Below, in pieces: positions 5,047 to 5,815 of a stretch of 5,815 nt of DNA. The stretch is taken from contig VBKY01000392.1 of assembly GCA_005879255.1 (NCBI GenBank), forward strand, positions 1 to 5,815, read 5' to 3'. The notes beneath the pieces were generated by a model, which was given only the letters and a program-made list of their open reading frames with translations, searched no databases and was not told the DNA's origin. The number at the start of each line of letters is the position of its first letter. Position 1 is the first letter of the stretch. Source of the stretch: Deltaproteobacteria bacterium (GTDB lineage: Bacteria; Desulfobacterota_B; Binatia; UBA9968). The position numbers and the translations under genes were made by a program.

Positions 5047-5815
5047 ATGAGCACCAAACGGATTGCCGCAATTTGTGGAGTGCTAGTGTTAGCTCTGACT
5101 GTTGACGTCGTTCCGGCATGGCCGCAAAAGGGGCCGATCAAGTTGGGCTTTCTCACGCAGATGACAGGTGGTGGCGCTGCAGTCGGCAAGGACATGTCGA
5201 ACGGTTTCATGATGAGCCTCGAGGAGATCAGCAACCAGATAGTCGGCCGAAAGGTCGAGGTGATTATAGAGGATACTCAAGGAGACCCAGCTCAAGCGCT
5301 GACAAGGCTTAGGAAGCTGGTGGAGAGTGACAAGGTAAATGCCGTGGCCGGCATCTTTCTCGCGAACGAGGGCTACGCGCTGGCGCCGAAGGTGGATGAG
5401 TACAGAATCCCGACCGTATGGGCTGTGGTGTCGGCCGATGACCTTACGCAACGCAAGCCCACGAAATACGCCGTCCGGACGGGATGGACCTCAAGCCAAC
5501 CGAACCACCCGTTCGGAGAATACGCCGCGAAGACGCTCGGCTATAAAAGGGTGGCGACGATTGCCATGGACTATGCGTTTGGTTGGGAGCAGGTGGGTGG
5601 ATTCCAGAGAACTTTCGAGGAGGCTGGGGGCCAAATCGTTCAGAAACTCTGGCCCCCTCTAGGCACCACTGACTTTGGTCCTTTCCTGGCCCAAATCAAG
5701 CGAGATGCCGACGCCGTCTTCGCCGTAATGGTGGCGGCATCATCACTCCGATTTCCCAAGCAGTACCAGGACGCGGGGTTGAAAGCTAGATTGCCCCTTA
5801 TCGGAGGCGGAACGA
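5047..5815 (+). CDS. LivK-like periplasmic substrate-binding protein, cut by the window edge
   Basis: The frame runs open to the right edge: 256 residues are seen of an expected 380-420. It begins 2 nt after the livM stop. The N-terminus is a signal peptide: basic MSTKR, hydrophobic IAAICGVLVLALTVDVV, then a likely cut near VPAWPQ. The mature part starts with the family hallmark GPIKLGFLTQMTGGGAAVGKD (29-49), where the GGGAAVG loop normally touches the ligand. It continues with VIIEDTQGDPAQALTRLRKLV (73-92), VNAVAGIFLANEGYALAP (97-114) and TIAMDYAFGWEQVGGFQRTFEEAGG (161-185). This is the Peripla_BP_6/LivJ class, which captures ligand in the periplasm and presents it to LivHM. The ligand is not predictable; the bulky-residue lobe and PuuE-like neighbour allow compounds other than leucine. 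The gene order H-M-K is less usual than binding protein first. Confidence 0.9.
   Translation, partial: MSTKRIAAICGVLVLALTVDVVPAWPQKGPIKLGFLTQMTGGGAAVGKDMSNGFMMSLEEISNQIVGRKVEVIIEDTQGDPAQALTRLRKLVESDKVNAVAGIFLANEGYALAPKVDEYRIPTVWAVVSADDLTQRKPTKYAVRTGWTSSQPNHPFGEYAAKTLGYKRVATIAMDYAFGWEQVGGFQRTFEEAGGQIVQKLWPPLGTTDFGPFLAQIKRDADAVFAVMVAASSLRFPKQYQDAGLKARLPLIGGGT

Overview
This window looks like accessory-rich chromosome from an uncultured, moderately GC-rich, probably Gram-negative bacterium. The liv genes, the PuuE-like deacetylase and the ATTCCCG-type palindromic repeats would suit a deltaproteobacterium-like or related environmental lineage. That placement is inferred from gene style only; nothing here fixes the taxon.

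Layout. Positions 1-1451 are the 3' part of a group II intron on the + strand: an intact reverse transcriptase/maturase gene (116-1363), then domain V (1381-1413) and domain VI (about 1417-1451). The bulged branch-point A is at 1444, so the intron ends at 1451. Its 5' part lies left of the window. The 3' flank (1452-1519) is a 68-bp repeat, found again at 3030-3096 with about 93% identity. The identity begins at the first base after the predicted intron end, so the second copy looks like an uninterrupted version of the target.

Positions 1585-1959 form a compact unit: a small GIY-YIG nuclease gene (minus strand, 1628-1918) closely bracketed by two inverted copies of a palindromic repeat of the form CATTCCC...GGGAATCCAG. 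A third copy lies at 2958-2990. Next, on the minus strand, is a polysaccharide-deacetylase-family (PuuE-like) gene (1975-2856) with a perfect Shine-Dalgarno site. The gap 2857-3191 holds no gene but is full of hairpins: a branched inverted repeat (2901-2952), the third ATTCCCG repeat, a hairpin at 3003-3027, the second copy of the 68-bp repeat, and an 11-bp dyad at 3134-3144.

Positions 3192-5815 carry a tightly packed branched-chain amino acid (HAAT/Liv-type) ABC transporter operon on the + strand: permease livH, permease livM overlapping it by 1 nt, and the start of a livK-like periplasmic binding protein cut by the right edge. The two permeases would form the membrane channel and the binding protein would deliver substrate. 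The ATPases (LivG/LivF) are not in the window. The divergent PuuE-like hydrolase may act on what the transporter imports, but this is only contextual.

The most interesting parts are the GIY-YIG gene enclosed by inverted palindromes, a possible nuclease-driven dispersed repeat, and the group II intron sitting in a hairpin-rich dispersed repeat whose apparently empty copy lies 1.6 kb away.
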